A DNA stretch of 26,714 nucleotides from an uncultured Eubacteriales bacterium (lineage in GTDB: Bacteria; Bacillota; Clostridia; Oscillospirales; Oscillospiraceae). Below, piece by piece: positions 1 to 6,745 of the stretch (its first letter is position 1; each line of letters starts with the position of its first letter). The notes under the pieces are model-generated. The model was given only the letters and a program-made list of their open reading frames with translations. It was not told the origin of the DNA and ran no database searches. The stretch spans positions 1 through 26,714 of the forward strand of contig USPI01000002.1 in the NCBI GenBank assembly GCA_900556535.1. Reading direction: 5' to 3'. The position numbers and the translations under genes were made by a program.

Positions 1-539
1 AGACCGACGTCGAGCTTCGATGCGTTCTGCGCCATCCACATCTCCTGCTTCGGGAAGCCGAGGCAGACCATGAGGAAATCGGGCTTTGCGGCATTTATCT
101 TTTCGATAACGGCGGCATCGTCCTTAAAATATCCGTCGTTAACGCCGCATATGTCAATACCGGGGAACATTTCGCGCATTCTATCGGCGGCAAGGTCTGC
201 AACTCCGGGCTTTGCGCCGAGAAGGAACACCTTTTTGCCGCTTTGGGCAGCGTATTGGAGTATTGCCTCGCCTATCTCTATGCCGGGCAGGCGCTCCTTG
301 AGCGGAGTGCCGAGAATTTTGGCTGCCTTGACGACGCCTATGCCGTCGGGTATGACGAGGTCGGCATTGGAAATGGCCTCACGAAGCGCGGGATCGTCCC
401 ACGACGCCATGACTATCTCCGGGTTTGGGGTCACCATATATGCGCTGCGGTGCTCCTCGATGAGATTTTTGCACAGCGCTACGGCGCCGTCGCGCGTCAG
501 GTCGTCAAAGCCGACGCCCATTACATCTATTCTGCTCAA
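1..539 (-). CDS. WecG/TagA/CpsF family glycosyltransferase, 3' end cut off by the window
   Basis: Members of this family move an N-acetylmannosamine or similar sugar onto an undecaprenyl-linked acceptor at the inner face of the membrane, early in teichoic acid or exopolysaccharide synthesis. About 179 codons are visible. Family motifs seen are a TPNPEIV block near residue 36, an LVIPDGIGVV block near residue 60, LLGAKPGVA near residue 100 and LGFPKQEMWM near residue 160. The C-terminal part lies beyond position 1. The frame opens with TTG at 539, which overlaps the TGA stop of the sirtuin gene (shared TTGA at 536-539). The first methionine codon lies six codons later at 521 and would remove the usual SRIDV-type start, so TTG is preferred. 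Translation is probably coupled to the sirtuin gene. The acceptor and sugar cannot be told from sequence. Confidence 0.88.
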   Translation of the reverse strand, partial: MSRIDVMGVGFDDLTRDGAVALCKNLIEEHRSAYMVTPNPEIVMASWDDPALREAISNADLVIPDGIGVVKAAKILGTPLKERLPGIEIGEAILQYAAQSGKKVFLLGAKPGVADLAADRMREMFPGIDICGVNDGYFKDDAAVIEKINAAKPDFLMVCLGFPKQEMWMAQNASKLDVG

Positions 540-1252
540 AGCTGACTAAACACCTTTCCGATTTTTTCGTTGATAACAAGATCCGCCTCGCTGTCGTAAG
601 GCGTGCTGCTCAGATTAACGAGAGCAAGCTTATTTCCACGGTAATAATTTATAAGTCCCGCCGCGGGGTAGACGTTGAGGCTCGTGCCTCCGATGATGAG
701 TACCTCCGCCTCGGAGATGAGGCGCACCGATTCCTCAAGGACAGCCTCGTCAAGAGGCTCCTCGTACAGGACGATGTCGGGTCTTATGATCCCGCCGCAG
801 GTGCAGTGCGGAACGCCGACACCGTGGTTCATCTTGTCCGCGGGATAGGGTCTTCCGCAGACGCTGCAATAGCTGCGCAGTATGCTGCCGTGCAGCTCCA
901 AAACCTTTTTGCTTCCCGCCGCCTGATGCAGTCCGTCGATATTCTGCGTGATGACGGCGCGCAGCTTGCCCTGCGCCTCAAGCTCTGCAAGCTTTAAATG
1001 CGCGGCATTGGGCTTTGCTCCGTCGATGACGAGCTTTTCCCTGTGGAAGCGGTAGTACTCCTCGGGATAGCGCACAAAAAAGGAGTGGCTGAGTATCGTC
1101 TCGGGCGGGTACTTCCATTTCTGGTTGTACAGGCCGTCAACGCTTCGGAAATCGGGTATGCCGCTCTCCGTGGAGACGCCCGCTCCGCCGAAAAACACGA
1201 CGTTGTCGCTGCTGTCTATCCACTGCTTGAGCTTTAATATTTTCTCATCCAT
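536..1252 (-). CDS. cobB: NAD-dependent protein deacylase, Sir2 (sirtuin) family
   Basis: Sirtuins use NAD+ to strip acyl groups from lysines, releasing nicotinamide and O-acyl-ADP-ribose. The 238-residue protein has the NAD-binding motif GAGVSTESGIPDFRS (23-37), QNID (103-106) and the catalytic histidine in LELHGS (H121). A small zinc knuckle is formed by C129, C132, C150 and C152; its second half is C-x-C rather than C-x2-C. The VLYEE segment that follows replaces the VFFGE of other classes, which I associate with the bacterial-type sirtuins common in Firmicutes. The frame stays open upstream to a GTG at 1261, but that codon overlaps the Shine-Dalgarno AGGAG. The ATG at 1252 lies 8 bases after AGGAG and is chosen. 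The gene has its own promoter and overlaps the glycosyltransferase start by 4 bases. Substrates are unknown. Confidence 0.93.
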   Translation of the reverse strand: MDEKILKLKQWIDSSDNVVFFGGAGVSTESGIPDFRSVDGLYNQKWKYPPETILSHSFFVRYPEEYYRFHREKLVIDGAKPNAAHLKLAELEAQGKLRAVITQNIDGLHQAAGSKKVLELHGSILRSYCSVCGRPYPADKMNHGVGVPHCTCGGIIRPDIVLYEEPLDEAVLEESVRLISEAEVLIIGGTSLNVYPAAGLINYYRGNKLALVNLSSTPYDSEADLVINEKIGKVFSQL

Positions 1253-1274
1253 AGCAATCACTCCTAATTGATTT

Positions 1275-1303
1275 ATTATACTATAATGTTTTTAGCTAAT
1301 CAA
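1275..1303 (-). promoter_or_regulatory. Sigma-A type promoter of the sirtuin gene
   Basis: On the minus strand a -35 box TTGATT (1303-1298) and a perfect -10 box TATAAT (1280-1275) are separated by exactly 17 bases. The predicted start of transcription is near 1268, giving a leader of about 16 bases that carries AGGAG. The -35 box overlaps the stop codon of the HAD gene, so the sirtuin-glycosyltransferase pair can be transcribed apart from the ogg-HAD pair, though no terminator separates them. Confidence 0.75.
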
Positions 1304-2111
1304 GCAAATATTGTTCAATTATGGCCGCAACTCCGTCACTGTCACAATCGGGCGCGATAACGTCCGCCATGGCCTTAACGCGCGCGCTGCCGTTTGCCAT
1401 TGCCGCCTTCAAGCCTGCCGCGGCAAGCATTTCCTCGTCGTTTTGCGCATCGCCTATCGCTATGCACTCGGACATATCTATGCCGAGCCTTGCGCACAGA
1501 GCCTTGAGTCCCCGCGCCTTGCTCACGCCTGTCGCGTTAATTTCAAGCGAACGCTCCGTTTTGCTCGTAAAGCGCACGGGCAGGACTTTTATCTGCTCAT
1601 ACACGGCGTCGGCTTCACCGTCGGCGGCAAAAAACAGATTGAGCTTTTCCAAGCGCTTGGGATCGTCCATAAAAAATCCGAAGGCATCGTCCACGAGTGT
1701 CATCCCCTTGCGGTAAATAGGCTCATAGGCACTCAGCCCGAAGTCTGCGCAGTTATCGACGCACCATGAGCTGCTGTAGGTCTTGTCCTCAATGAAGATG
1801 ATGGGCATGACATAGCCTGCGGCGCGCGCGGCAATGTACTTGACCGTTTCGGGGTCCATGGTTTCATACAGGAGCTTTTCCCCCGTGAGAGTGTCGATAA
1901 CGGACGCACCGGAGCCCGTGACGGCATAGCGCATTCCGCGAACCTTATCAATATAGGGCTTCACAAGACTTATGCTGCGCCCTGTTGAAAACACCACGAT
2001 CTTCCCCTGCTCTATCGCCATTTCCATCGCGGCAACCGTGCGGGGCGTGAGTTCCTTTTTCGAGTTGAGCGCCGTCGAATCCATATCGGCGGCAAGAATC
2101 TTATATTTCAT
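1296..2111 (-). CDS. Cof-type HAD-superfamily (subclass IIB) sugar-phosphate phosphatase
   Basis: HAD IIB enzymes hydrolyse phosphate from sugar phosphates, nucleotides or flavin precursors through an aspartyl-phosphate in the cytoplasm. The 271-residue protein has all four motifs: DMDST with nucleophile D9 and general acid D11, the STGR block at 42-45, K198 in VSKARGL, and GDAQNDEEM (220-228) with metal-binding D221 and D225. Length is normal for the Cof/YidA group. The ATG at 2111 overlaps the TGA of the upstream glycosylase (ATGA, 2108-2111), so the two are translationally coupled. The substrate is not predictable from sequence. Confidence 0.92.
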   Translation of the reverse strand: MKYKILAADMDSTALNSKKELTPRTVAAMEMAIEQGKIVVFSTGRSISLVKPYIDKVRGMRYAVTGSGASVIDTLTGEKLLYETMDPETVKYIAARAAGYVMPIIFIEDKTYSSSWCVDNCADFGLSAYEPIYRKGMTLVDDAFGFFMDDPKRLEKLNLFFAADGEADAVYEQIKVLPVRFTSKTERSLEINATGVSKARGLKALCARLGIDMSECIAIGDAQNDEEMLAAAGLKAAMANGSARVKAMADVIAPDCDSDGVAAIIEQYLLD

Positions 2112-2911
2112 TTCTCTCTCCCTGTGCTTCGTGCGTAGTAGAATATGTACTGCTGGGCAAGCCCCGCGTATTCTCCGAGGCTCTCCGGCTTAAAATCAGG
2201 CGGAAAATTTTCCTTTAACGCCCGCTTCATCCAAACGTCAACGGGAAACGCCTCCATATGCCACAGGCCAAACAGCACAACGCAATTGGCGACCTTTTCC
2301 CCTACACCGCGAATATTACGCAGAGCTTTTATCGCGCTTTTGTAATCGCAGCGGCGAAGCTCGTCGAGGTCAGTCTCTCCGCTCACCACGGCGCGCGCGG
2401 CGGCAATGATGTATTCTGCCCTGTAGCCGGCTCGTATGCAGGCTAAGTCCTCCGGCTCGAGCTCTGCAAGGCGGCTTGCGCTCGGAAAGGCGTAGCATAC
2501 GCCCGCGGGAGTCTCAATTTCATCTCCGAAGCCCTCGCAAAGGCGCTCGACGATGCCCTTTATGCGGCTTATGTTATTGCACTGCGAGATTATAAAGGAG
2601 CACAGCGCCTCCCAGCCGTCCTGCCGTAAAATGCGTATCCCATAGCCGTATTTTGTGCATTTTTCGAGGTAATCACCGCGAAACGCGCTGCTTGCGGCAG
2701 CATAATCCGTGTCCAAATCGAAATAGCGGCGCCATAGCTCATCGGGCGCAGACGATGTTATGTAAACCTCTCCGTCCTTCACAGAGACCTCGGCATAATA
2801 GCCCTGCACCACGCCGCGGTAGACGCCGTCCTCCCCCGCATTCCAGCGGAAGCACTGACCGCATTCAAAGGTTTTGACAATATCGAGTTCTTTTTCACTG
2901 CAAAGCTTCAT
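2108..2911 (-). CDS. 8-oxoguanine DNA glycosylase/AP lyase, OGG1 family
   Basis: This base-excision repair enzyme removes 8-oxoguanine and nicks the abasic site. The 267-residue protein has the N-terminal OGG domain (FECGQCFRW, 16-24), a helix-hairpin-helix around 195-215 with the Schiff-base lysine K206 in GVGEKVANC, and the catalytic aspartate D225 in FPVDVWM. These correspond to K249 and D268 of human OGG1. The open frame extends to a GTG at 2929, but ATG 2911 has GAGG six bases upstream and starts with the usual KLCSEKELD segment, so it is taken as the start. It has a good promoter of its own and is the first gene of a two-gene unit with the HAD phosphatase. The eukaryote-like OGG1 type is common in Clostridia in place of MutM. 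Confidence 0.93.
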   Translation of the reverse strand: MKLCSEKELDIVKTFECGQCFRWNAGEDGVYRGVVQGYYAEVSVKDGEVYITSSAPDELWRRYFDLDTDYAAASSAFRGDYLEKCTKYGYGIRILRQDGWEALCSFIISQCNNISRIKGIVERLCEGFGDEIETPAGVCYAFPSASRLAELEPEDLACIRAGYRAEYIIAAARAVVSGETDLDELRRCDYKSAIKALRNIRGVGEKVANCVVLFGLWHMEAFPVDVWMKRALKENFPPDFKPESLGEYAGLAQQYIFYYARSTGREK

Positions 2912-2943
2912 CGCATACCTCAAAAGCACAAAAATCGGGAATA

Positions 2944-2972
2944 ATTATATACCCTCGCGAGGATTTTTACAA
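2944..2972 (-). promoter_or_regulatory. Sigma-A type promoter of the ogg-HAD pair
   Basis: On the minus strand TTGTAA (2972-2967) and TATAAT (2949-2944) are 17 bases apart. The predicted start of transcription is near 2937, giving a leader of about 26 bases. The spacer contains the palindrome CCTCGCGAGG (2953-2962). Confidence 0.75.
2953..2962. promoter_or_regulatory. Perfect 10-bp palindrome CCTCGCGAGG inside the divergent promoter region
   Basis: The sequence is identical on both strands. It lies in the spacer of the minus-strand promoter and 12 bases upstream of the -35 box of the plus-strand promoter. A dimeric regulator bound here could block the ogg promoter and activate or modulate the CoA-transferase promoter. 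Its role as an operator is inference from position and symmetry only. Confidence 0.4.
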
Positions 2973-2973
2973 G

Positions 2974-3002
2974 TTGCGCGGCGGCGCAAAATATGCGATA
3001 AT
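2974..3002 (+). promoter_or_regulatory. Sigma-A type promoter of the CoA-transferase operon
   Basis: TTGCGC (2974-2979) and GATAAT (2997-3002) are separated by 17 bases. Only one base pair separates the -35 box from that of the divergent ogg promoter. The predicted transcription start is near 3009, giving a leader of about 32 bases that contains AGGAGGT at 3029-3035. Confidence 0.65.
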
Positions 3003-3040
3003 ATAAAAGTTAAGGCAAAATACAAAACAGGAGGTCTGTG

Positions 3041-4378
3041 ATGGGCTTTTTGAACGAATATAACTCCAAGCTCAGGAGCGCCGAGGATGCCGTCAAGTGC
3101 GTCAAGAGCGGCGACTGGGTCGAATATACTACAAACTGCGGCTTCCCCGTCCGCTGTGACGCGGCGCTTGCAGCCAGGCGAGATGAGCTCAGTCGCGTCA
3201 AGGTGCGCGGCAATCTTATTTCCGGGCCGATGCAGATTATCGAATGTGACCCCGACATGGAGCACTTCGTGTACAATTCATGGCACTGCTCAAAATACGA
3301 GCGCACATTATGCGACGCGGGTCGTGCATTTTATGAGCCCATGTCTTTCAGAAATCTCGCATGGTATTATGAAAATTATCTAACCTCCGACGTGTGTATG
3401 GTGACAGTCTCGGACATGGACGACGAGGGATATTTTTTCTTCGGCTCCTCGCTCGGCGTATCAAAGTGCATTGCTGACAACTCTCGCATTGTCATAGTCG
3501 AGGTAAACCGCAATGTTCCGCGCATAGGCGGCGGCTTCGGGAACAAGATACACATTTCCGAGGTGGACTATATAGTTCAAAGCGGCGACCCTCCTCTGCC
3601 GGAAATGGCAAGCGCTCCTCCGAGTGAGGCGGACACGAAGATGGCTCAGCTTCTGCTGCCGTATATCAAAGACGGCTCGTGTATCCAGCTTGGCATAGGC
3701 GGTATGCCGAACGCGCTCGGAAGGCTCATTGCCGACAGTGACCTCAAGGACTTGGGTATGCACACGGAGCTGTGCTCGAACGGATACCTCGCCATGTTCA
3801 AGGCAGGAAAGCTCACTAATGCAAAAAAAACGCTCCATCCCGGCAAGGGGGTGCTCGGCGTAGCGATAGGCACAAGGGAGTTCTATGACTGGCTCGATGA
3901 CAACCCCGACTATATCGGCTGCCCGATTTCATACGTTAACGACCCTTACGTTATCGCGCAAAATGACAACATGATCTCCATTAACGCCTGCATATCCGCA
4001 GACCTCTACGGTCAGATAAGCTCCGAGAGCTCAGGCACAAGGCAGATAAGCGGCACGGGCGGTCAGCTCGATTTCGTGAGCGGCGCAATGATGTCCAAGG
4101 GCGGAAAGTCCTTTATATGCATGAGCAGCACCCACACGGACAAAAACGGCGTTATGCACAGCCGCATCGTCCCCGCTTTTACGGGCGGCGACATCATCAC
4201 CACACCGCGCTCACTCACACACTACGTTGCCACGGAATACGGCATCGTATGTCTTGCGGGTCTCACGACTTGGGAGCGCGCGGACGCAATGATAAGCATC
4301 GCCCACCCCGATTTTCGGGATGAGCTTATTAAAGCAGCCGAGAAAAACCGAATCTGGCTGCCGTCAAACAAGAGGTAA
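3041..4378 (+). CDS. Acetyl-CoA hydrolase/transferase family, butyryl-CoA:acetate CoA-transferase-like
   Basis: Such enzymes swap CoA between butyryl-CoA (or 4-hydroxybutyryl-CoA) and acetate, the last step of butyrate formation in many gut Clostridia. The 445-residue protein spans both family domains. Notable blocks are [10 protein letters not shown] (219-228), HTELCS with the likely catalytic glutamate E243, [19 protein letters not shown] (about 326-344) and a C-terminal [13 protein letters not shown] and IAHPDFR. The [19 protein letters not shown] stretch is the one I associate with butyryl-CoA:acetate enzymes rather than Ach1-type hydrolases. ATG 3041 is chosen because AGGAGGT ends 5 bases before it; a GTG at 3038 is too close. 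It is the first gene of a three-gene operon. A 4-hydroxybutyrate or propionate CoA-transferase is the main alternative. Confidence 0.88.
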   Translation: MGFLNEYNSKLRSAEDAVKCVKSGDWVEYTTNCGFPVRCDAALAARRDELSRVKVRGNLISGPMQIIECDPDMEHFVYNSWHCSKYERTLCDAGRAFYEPMSFRNLAWYYENYLTSDVCMVTVSDMDDEGYFFFGSSLGVSKCIADNSRIVIVEVNRNVPRIGGGFGNKIHISEVDYIVQSGDPPLPEMASAPPSEADTKMAQLLLPYIKDGSCIQLGIGGMPNALGRLIADSDLKDLGMHTELCSNGYLAMFKAGKLTNAKKTLHPGKGVLGVAIGTREFYDWLDDNPDYIGCPISYVNDPYVIAQNDNMISINACISADLYGQISSESSGTRQISGTGGQLDFVSGAMMSKGGKSFICMSSTHTDKNGVMHSRIVPAFTGGDIITTPRSLTHYVATEYGIVCLAGLTTWERADAMISIAHPDFRDELIKAAEKNRIWLPSNKR

Positions 4379-4384
4379 AAGGCT

Positions 4385-4939
4385 ATGAACATCGGATCAC
4401 TGCGTGTCGGCAGACCCTCCGACGCAGACAAAAGACTCCCAAAGGAGCAAAAATGCTATGATATGCTCGACAGGCTCGGCGTCGAATACGCCGGCGTAGA
4501 CCACGAGCACGCGGACACGATCGAGGTCTGCCATGAGATAGAATCCACGCTCGGCGCGAAGATATGCAAAAATCTTTTCCTGACAAATCGCCAGCAGACC
4601 GAATTTTACCTGCTGCTCATGCCGGGCGATAAGCCGTTCAAGACAAAGCTGCTGTCAAAGCAGATCGGCACGGCGCGCCTTTCATTTGCGTCGAGCGAGC
4701 ATATGCAGGAGCTTCTGGACATAACTCCCGGCTCCGTGAGCGTGCTCGGGCTTATGAACGACGGCGGCAGAGTGCATCTTGTCATCGACTCCGACCTTTT
4801 GAAGGATGAGTTCATAGGCTGCCATCCGTGCATAAACACCTCCACGCTCAGGATAAGAACCTCGGATATTCTCGAAAAGTTTCTTCCCGAGGTCGGGCAT
4901 GAATATGCCGTCGTTGAGCTTCCGTGGGAGGTGGAGTGA
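4385..4939 (+). CDS. ProX/YbaK-type aminoacyl-tRNA deacylase
   Basis: This free-standing relative of the prolyl-tRNA synthetase editing domain hydrolyses tRNA charged with the wrong small amino acid, classically alanyl-tRNA(Pro). The protein has 184 residues with a 20-residue N-terminal extension. Family features are CKNLFLTN (61-68) with the conserved lysine K62, the FLTNRQQTEFYLLLMPGDK strand pair, and GCHPCINTSTLRI (145-157), matching the usual G-x-HP-x2-NT-x-T block. It starts 6 bases after the CoA-transferase stop, with AGAGG from the end of that gene as ribosome binding site, and its TGA overlaps the ATG of the nucleosidase (TGATG). The link to the CoA-transferase looks organisational rather than metabolic. 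Confidence 0.9.
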   Translation: MNIGSLRVGRPSDADKRLPKEQKCYDMLDRLGVEYAGVDHEHADTIEVCHEIESTLGAKICKNLFLTNRQQTEFYLLLMPGDKPFKTKLLSKQIGTARLSFASSEHMQELLDITPGSVSVLGLMNDGGRVHLVIDSDLLKDEFIGCHPCINTSTLRIRTSDILEKFLPEVGHEYAVVELPWEVE

Positions 4940-5595
4940 TGAAGATCGGAATTCTTTGCGCCTGCGCACCTGAGTTTGAGCCGTATAAAGCGGCGCTGGG
5001 CGGCGAAATTAAATCCGTTTGCGGCGCAAAATATGTTGAGGGAATGCTCTGCGGCAAGGAGGTATGCGCGCTGTTCTGCGGGCTGGGCAAGGTCAACGCC
5101 GCCATGGGAGCGGCATCGCTCGTGCGTGAGCTCGGCTGCGCTCGCGTTATCATGTCCGGCGCTGCGGGCGCCATCGCAAAGGGACTGCACATAGGTCAGT
5201 GCATCATGATAACAGACTGCGTTTACCACGACCTGCTCCCCGAGCTTATCACGCAATATCATCCGAATGACATAGACCCTGATTTTAAATGCTCGTCCGA
5301 TATCGTCGAGCTCGGACGCAGCGCCGGGATGAAGTGCGGCAGAACGGTCACGGGCGACGTGTTCATTGCCGACGACGGGCGCGAGAGCATTATTGAGCGC
5401 TTTGACCCTCTGTGCTGCGACATGGAGAGCGCCGCTGCCGCCCACGCCTGCTTTTTGCTCGATGCGCCGTTTAACTGCGTGCGCGCAATATCCGACACCG
5501 AGGACGAGGCGGGACTCGGCAGCTTTGAGAAAAACGTTGAGTTTGCCGCGCAAAAGGCCTTTGACGGAGTGTGCGCCGTTCTCGAAAAGCTATAA
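4939..5595 (+). CDS. mtnN: 5'-methylthioadenosine/S-adenosylhomocysteine nucleosidase
   Basis: The enzyme cleaves adenine from methylthioadenosine and S-adenosylhomocysteine, clearing by-products of SAM-dependent reactions and, with LuxS where present, feeding autoinducer-2 synthesis. The 218-residue protein has E12 (PEFEPY), GLGKVNAAMGA (48-58), SGAAGAI (73-79), CDMESAA (160-166) with ribose-binding E163, and the catalytic D186 in RAISDTED. The frame could be read from GTG 4924, but ATG 4939 has GGAGG seven bases upstream and matches the family N-terminus. It is the last gene of the operon; its stop codon lies within the left arm of the terminator. Confidence 0.95.
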   Translation: MKIGILCACAPEFEPYKAALGGEIKSVCGAKYVEGMLCGKEVCALFCGLGKVNAAMGAASLVRELGCARVIMSGAAGAIAKGLHIGQCIMITDCVYHDLLPELITQYHPNDIDPDFKCSSDIVELGRSAGMKCGRTVTGDVFIADDGRESIIERFDPLCCDMESAAAAHACFLLDAPFNCVRAISDTEDEAGLGSFEKNVEFAAQKAFDGVCAVLEKL

Positions 5596-5640
5596 AAATG
5601 ACCCACCCTGTGTAAATCTACGCAGGGTGGGTCATTTTTA
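5593..5640. terminator. Strong bidirectional intrinsic terminator between converging genes
   Basis: An 18-bp perfect stem (5593-5610 with 5623-5640) encloses a 12-base loop. The stem has a GC-rich core (GACCCACCCTG with CAGGGTGGGTC) flanked by A5 on the left and T5 on the right, so it gives a hairpin followed by U residues on either strand. It ends the plus-strand operon and the minus-strand regulator gene, whose stop is 8 bases away. Confidence 0.95.
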
Positions 5641-5648
5641 TCGTCAAA

Positions 5649-6329
5649 TCATTTTTTCTTCCGCTTAACAAGCAGGAGCACACAGTGCGTAAGCCACGCG
5701 CCGATAAGTCCGCAGAGGATATAAATTGCGGCGACGGCACAGGCGTAGACAAGACCGAAAGCCACCTCGGCGACCGCCTCGTTTTTAAAGCCTATCGCAG
5801 CAAAGGCCTCGCAGACTATCCAGACCGTCATGGCCGTCAGCGAGTATCTGTAAAATGTCTCCTTGTCGGCGCTGAAATAGCGAACGGCACAGCCGAACGC
5901 TGCGGCAATAAGGAATGGCGGCAGATTGCGCAAATCGAAGTTGAGCAGTATAAACCTATCAAGAAAGAACGAATAGCCCCAGCCGAGGCAGAGCATCGCC
6001 GTCAGCGCAACGAGCATGAGCGCTATGAGCCGCCATCTTCGGTTTAATTCCCTCCTCTGCACGCTCAGTGCCTCGAAAACGAGCTGCGTGACCTCGGGAG
6101 CGCTGACGTTCGACTCCGGCGCCCTTTCGCCGCGGATTATCTCCGCCGGACTTACGCCGAGCACGCGCGAAAGGTCCTCGATGAGCGTAACGTCGGGAAA
6201 ACGCTTGCCGCGCTCCCAATTAGACACCGCCTGCTTCGACACTCCGACGGCATCGGCAAGATCTGCCTGAGTCATATTCTTTTCTTCTCTCATTTGCTCG
6301 ATAAGCCTCCCTGTTTTGTTCATCTCCAT
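5649..6329 (-). CDS. XRE-family helix-turn-helix regulator with C-terminal membrane domain
   Basis: The 226-residue protein joins a Cro/C1-type DNA-binding domain (about residues 8-64, with TQADLADAVGVSKQAVSNWE) to a hydrophobic region with about four predicted membrane segments (near 99-119, 134-152, 163-181 and 187-218). It ends in VKRKKK, which should lie in the cytoplasm. This architecture, a soluble DNA-binding head tethered to the membrane, is frequent in Firmicutes; targets are generally unknown. ATG 6329 has AAAGGAGG seven bases upstream. The gene is monocistronic, between its own putative promoter and the bidirectional terminator. It may sense a membrane or envelope cue and probably regulates itself; that is inference from the upstream inverted repeat. 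Confidence 0.9.
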   Translation of the reverse strand: MEMNKTGRLIEQMREEKNMTQADLADAVGVSKQAVSNWERGKRFPDVTLIEDLSRVLGVSPAEIIRGERAPESNVSAPEVTQLVFEALSVQRRELNRRWRLIALMLVALTAMLCLGWGYSFFLDRFILLNFDLRNLPPFLIAAAFGCAVRYFSADKETFYRYSLTAMTVWIVCEAFAAIGFKNEAVAEVAFGLVYACAVAAIYILCGLIGAWLTHCVLLLVKRKKK

Positions 6330-6357
6330 GCTGCTTCCTCCTTTCGTTTGTAAATCC

Positions 6358-6392
6358 AGTTTATTTCCATTCTACCATAAAAGTCAATAAAC
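6358..6392 (-). promoter_or_regulatory. Putative promoter and operator of the XRE regulator gene
   Basis: On the minus strand TTGACT (6387-6382) and TAAACT (6363-6358) are 18 bases apart, a moderate sigma-A match. A perfect inverted repeat, GTTTATT at 6359-6365 and AATAAAC at 6386-6392 separated by 20 bases, covers both boxes. Repressor binding there would give autoregulation. A TAGAAT closer to the gene has no convincing -35 partner. Confidence 0.4.
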
Positions 6393-6410
6393 GCTCTGTT
6401 GACCTGCACA

Positions 6411-6451
6411 AAAACGCAAAAAAGATCCCGCATCATACGATACGGGATCTT
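6411..6451 (-). terminator. Intrinsic terminator of rpsU
   Basis: On the minus strand a 9-bp stem AAGATCCCG/CGGGATCTT (6451-6443 with 6430-6422) encloses a 12-base loop and runs into a U-rich tail (TTTTTTGCGTTTT). It starts 10 bases after the rpsU stop and can also end read-through from leuS. On the plus strand the hairpin is followed by only two Ts, so it is mainly one-way. Confidence 0.85.
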
Positions 6452-6460
6452 AATTGCGCA

Positions 6461-6646
6461 TTAGTAGTAACGCTTATTCTTGTTCTTGCGTGCTGCCTCG
6501 CTCTTCTTGCGGCGCTTAACGCTGGGGCTCTGGTAGTACTCTCTCTTTCTCAGATCGGCAAGTACACCGGCCTTGGCACAGCTGCGCTTAAATCTTTTAA
6601 GAGCATTGTCCAGAGATTCGTTCTCCTTGACATAGACTTCAGACAT
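6461..6646 (-). CDS. rpsU: 30S ribosomal protein S21
   Basis: S21 sits near the 3' end of 16S rRNA on the small subunit and helps the start of translation. The 61-residue basic protein shows the family pattern [19 protein letters not shown] at the N-terminus and an Arg/Lys-rich C-terminus ending in KNKRYY. The start ATG follows GGAGGGAG. The gene has a consensus promoter upstream and a terminator directly after it, so it can be expressed strongly and alone even though it lies behind the long leuS transcript. Confidence 0.97.
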   Translation of the reverse strand: MSEVYVKENESLDNALKRFKRSCAKAGVLADLRKREYYQSPSVKRRKKSEAARKNKNKRYY

Positions 6647-6713
6647 TTATTTCACTCCCTCCATTAACACCTTTCGGCGCTTTAAGGGCCAAATTCATGG
6701 CTTAACGAATGAT

Positions 6714-6742
6714 ATTATACTAATTTATCAGCCCAATGTCAA
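6714..6742 (-). promoter_or_regulatory. Perfect-consensus sigma-A promoter of rpsU
   Basis: On the minus strand TTGACA (6742-6737) and TATAAT (6719-6714) match the consensus at all twelve positions with a 17-base spacer. The promoter begins 4 bases after the leuS stop codon. The predicted leader is about 60 bases long. It is the strongest-looking promoter in the window, fitting a highly made ribosomal protein. Confidence 0.92.
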
Positions 6743-6745
6743 CCA

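Noticed and set aside
2912..3040. Possible riboswitch in the ogg/CoA-transferase intergenic region
   Set aside because: Both leaders are only about 26-32 bases long if the promoters are right, too short for a known riboswitch.
4606..5553. A 315-codon minus-strand frame under the deacylase and nucleosidase genes
   Set aside because: It is antisense to two clearly identified genes and bounded by no signals.
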